NCBI GenBank assembly: GCA_014695345.1
Contig: JACJOC010000049.1
Span: 124,001 to 188,000, forward strand
Source: Cyanobacteria bacterium FACHB-471
Lineage (GTDB): Bacteria > Cyanobacteriota > Cyanobacteriia > Elainellales > Elainellaceae
Direction: 5' to 3'
DNA: 64,000 bases
The notes beneath the pieces were generated by a model that saw only the letters and a program-made list of their open reading frames with translations, searched no databases and was not told where the DNA came from. Both the position numbers and the translations under genes were made by a program. This document shows, piece after piece, positions 63,156-64,000 of this stretch. Positions within the stretch are counted from its first letter, which is position 1. The number at the start of each line of letters is the position of its first letter.

Positions 63156-63182
63156 GCTGCGAGGATTCTTGACCCTCGCAGC
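63156..63182 (+). terminator. hairpin after the 80-aa gene
   Basis: GCTGCGAGG and CCTCGCAGC form a 9-bp perfect stem with a 9-nt loop. No T run follows, so efficiency is uncertain. Confidence 0.5.
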
Positions 63183-63278
63183 GTGTTGTAATTCACAGAC
63201 TATTCAGTTTTAAATGAATGGTTTCAAATTGGAACTGATATTTTGAGCTTTGCGGTTTAGAGCTTCCGGTACGCTGAA

Positions 63279-63548
63279 CTATGCAGTTCTGCGAGTGAGC
63301 AAGCCCCACAGGAAGATCAAGATGATTGCTCCAACAACCGCGAAAGCGATGCTGGGGATAGACAAGGCCCCGGCTGCTGCGCCTCCGCCCGTTCCTAACA
63401 GTGCGTGACCGAGCCAGCCGCCTAATATAGCACCCAAGATTCCTAGACCAATGGTTGCGAAAATGCCGCCACCTTGATGTCCAGGATAAATTAATTTAGC
63501 TAACGCTCCAGCAATCAGACCTAAAACAACCCAAGCTAAGATTCCCAT
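63279..63548 (-). CDS. GlsB/YeaQ/YmgE family stress-response membrane protein
   Basis: 89 residues after a strong AAGGAGAGAATCAC. The family pattern is clear: AWVVLGLIAGALAKLIYPGH, ATIGLGILGAILGGWLGHAL, and a final hydrophobic segment (VGAIILIFLWGLLTRR). These small transglycosylase-associated-type membrane proteins rise under general stress; the mechanism is unknown. Confidence 0.93.
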   Translation of the reverse strand: MGILAWVVLGLIAGALAKLIYPGHQGGGIFATIGLGILGAILGGWLGHALLGTGGGAAAGALSIPSIAFAVVGAIILIFLWGLLTRRTA

Positions 63549-63735
63549 GTGATTCTCTCCTTAATAACCTTTGTGTTGATAAGCTTTTCTTGACCTAACG
63601 TGCCTATCCTATCGGTAAACTAAAAGTTCCTGCTTCTACCGCAGGAAATAATTAAGTAGATATAAAATTTCCAGGCTACTTTTATGCTGCGTATTCATAT
63701 AGGTTGAGAGAGGTCGGTATCTCATAAAGATAGCT

Positions 63736-63869
63736 AGGTGAAACGAAAACTTTTCACCTTTTGGGAGTAAACAAAACTCCTCAAAAATGCGAATAGAAAC
63801 AGAGATAGCTGTAGCAATGCAGGTTAGAGCAAAAAATGGAGGCAGTCCTAAAGACTGCTTCCATTTTTT
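63736..63869 (+). ncRNA. possible small RNA ending in an intrinsic terminator
   Basis: No protein gene is seen between 63549 and 64000. Three stems occur in a row: AGGTGAAA / TTTCACCT (63736-63759), GGAGT / ACTCC (63764-63780), and a 17-bp terminator stem starting AAAAAATGGAGGCAGTC with a T run at 63831-63869. A terminator with no gene before it on the plus strand suggests a small transcript. It matches no RNA family I can name; ACTCCTCA in it resembles but does not equal the Yfr1 core. Confidence 0.35.
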
Positions 63870-64000
63870 GCCTGAGCTTAAGCAACCAAAGCTATATTGC
63901 TATATTACAGATTCGAAATATTGATTTGGAGCAAAGAGATGTAAATTTCTCTATTCAAATTCATACTTCATTTGATTACCACTGTTGTGATATAAAGCTA

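Noticed and set aside
63764-63800. Yfr1 small RNA
   Set aside because: The required ACUCCUCACAC core is not present (ACTCCTCAAAA is found), and the genomic context usual for Yfr1 is missing.

Overview
The window is chromosomal DNA from a cyanobacterium, most likely a filamentous one. The octamer GCGATCGC (HIP1) occurs throughout genes and spacers. Many genes belong to families largely confined to cyanobacteria and plastids: DUF3611, DUF1815, CGLD27/DUF1230, EbsA, a SasA-type clock kinase, DUF4336 and a CmpR/NdhR-type LysR regulator. No phage, insertion sequence, CRISPR array or rRNA was found. There is one tRNA, tRNA-Arg(ACG).

Bases 1-11 kb hold a 5'-truncated FAD oxidoreductase with a C-terminal SLH tail, two PAP2 phosphatases, an animal-type haem peroxidase, a LysR regulator beside a cluster of repeated dyads, a DUF3611 membrane protein, an arylamine N-acetyltransferase and a lone CysA-type ATPase. 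Between 8.37 and 8.57 kb lie a short P-loop reading frame and a decayed piece of a second DUF3611 gene. Bases 11-17.3 kb carry a sugar uptake set: an RbsB-like lipoprotein, an RbsA-like double ATPase, an RbsC-like permease, a beta-hydroxyacid dehydrogenase and a mannose-6-phosphate-isomerase-like enzyme. From 17.3 to 26 kb come a Rieske oxygenase, a DUF4336 protein, a secreted Glu/Thr-rich protein, an MFS transporter, tRNA-Arg, MoaC, a carboxylesterase and PurH.

Bases 26.5-32.2 kb hold an HTTM membrane protein fused to a degenerate DCC domain, then a compact cluster of a glutamine-synthetase-like ligase, an AraC regulator and an EamA exporter. The most striking region is 33.5-47.4 kb. It holds a 3675-residue surface protein (DUF4347 head, cadherin/Ig-like repeats with nine near-identical tandem modules, RTX tail), followed by an inverse-autotransporter-like beta-barrel with a beta-helix. 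Together they look like a cell-surface adhesion locus. The DUF4347 head has a His/Cys arrangement like that of clan CD cysteine peptidases.

Bases 48-64 kb are a housekeeping stretch: DUF1815, MgtC, RMD1/DUF155, an HI0933-type flavoprotein, MscL, EbsA (type IV pilus), a phosphotransacetylase-like DRTGG protein, a YqeK-like HD hydrolase, RsfS, CGLD27, an XPB-like helicase, SasA, a GT4 glycosyltransferase, a D-amino-acid-oxidase-like enzyme with RidA, and GlsB.

Across the window, gene ends carry unusually long, nearly perfect palindromes. Three of them share a CCCGCGTACGCGGG-like core inside unrelated arms. Other dispersed palindromic repeats fill intercistronic spacers.
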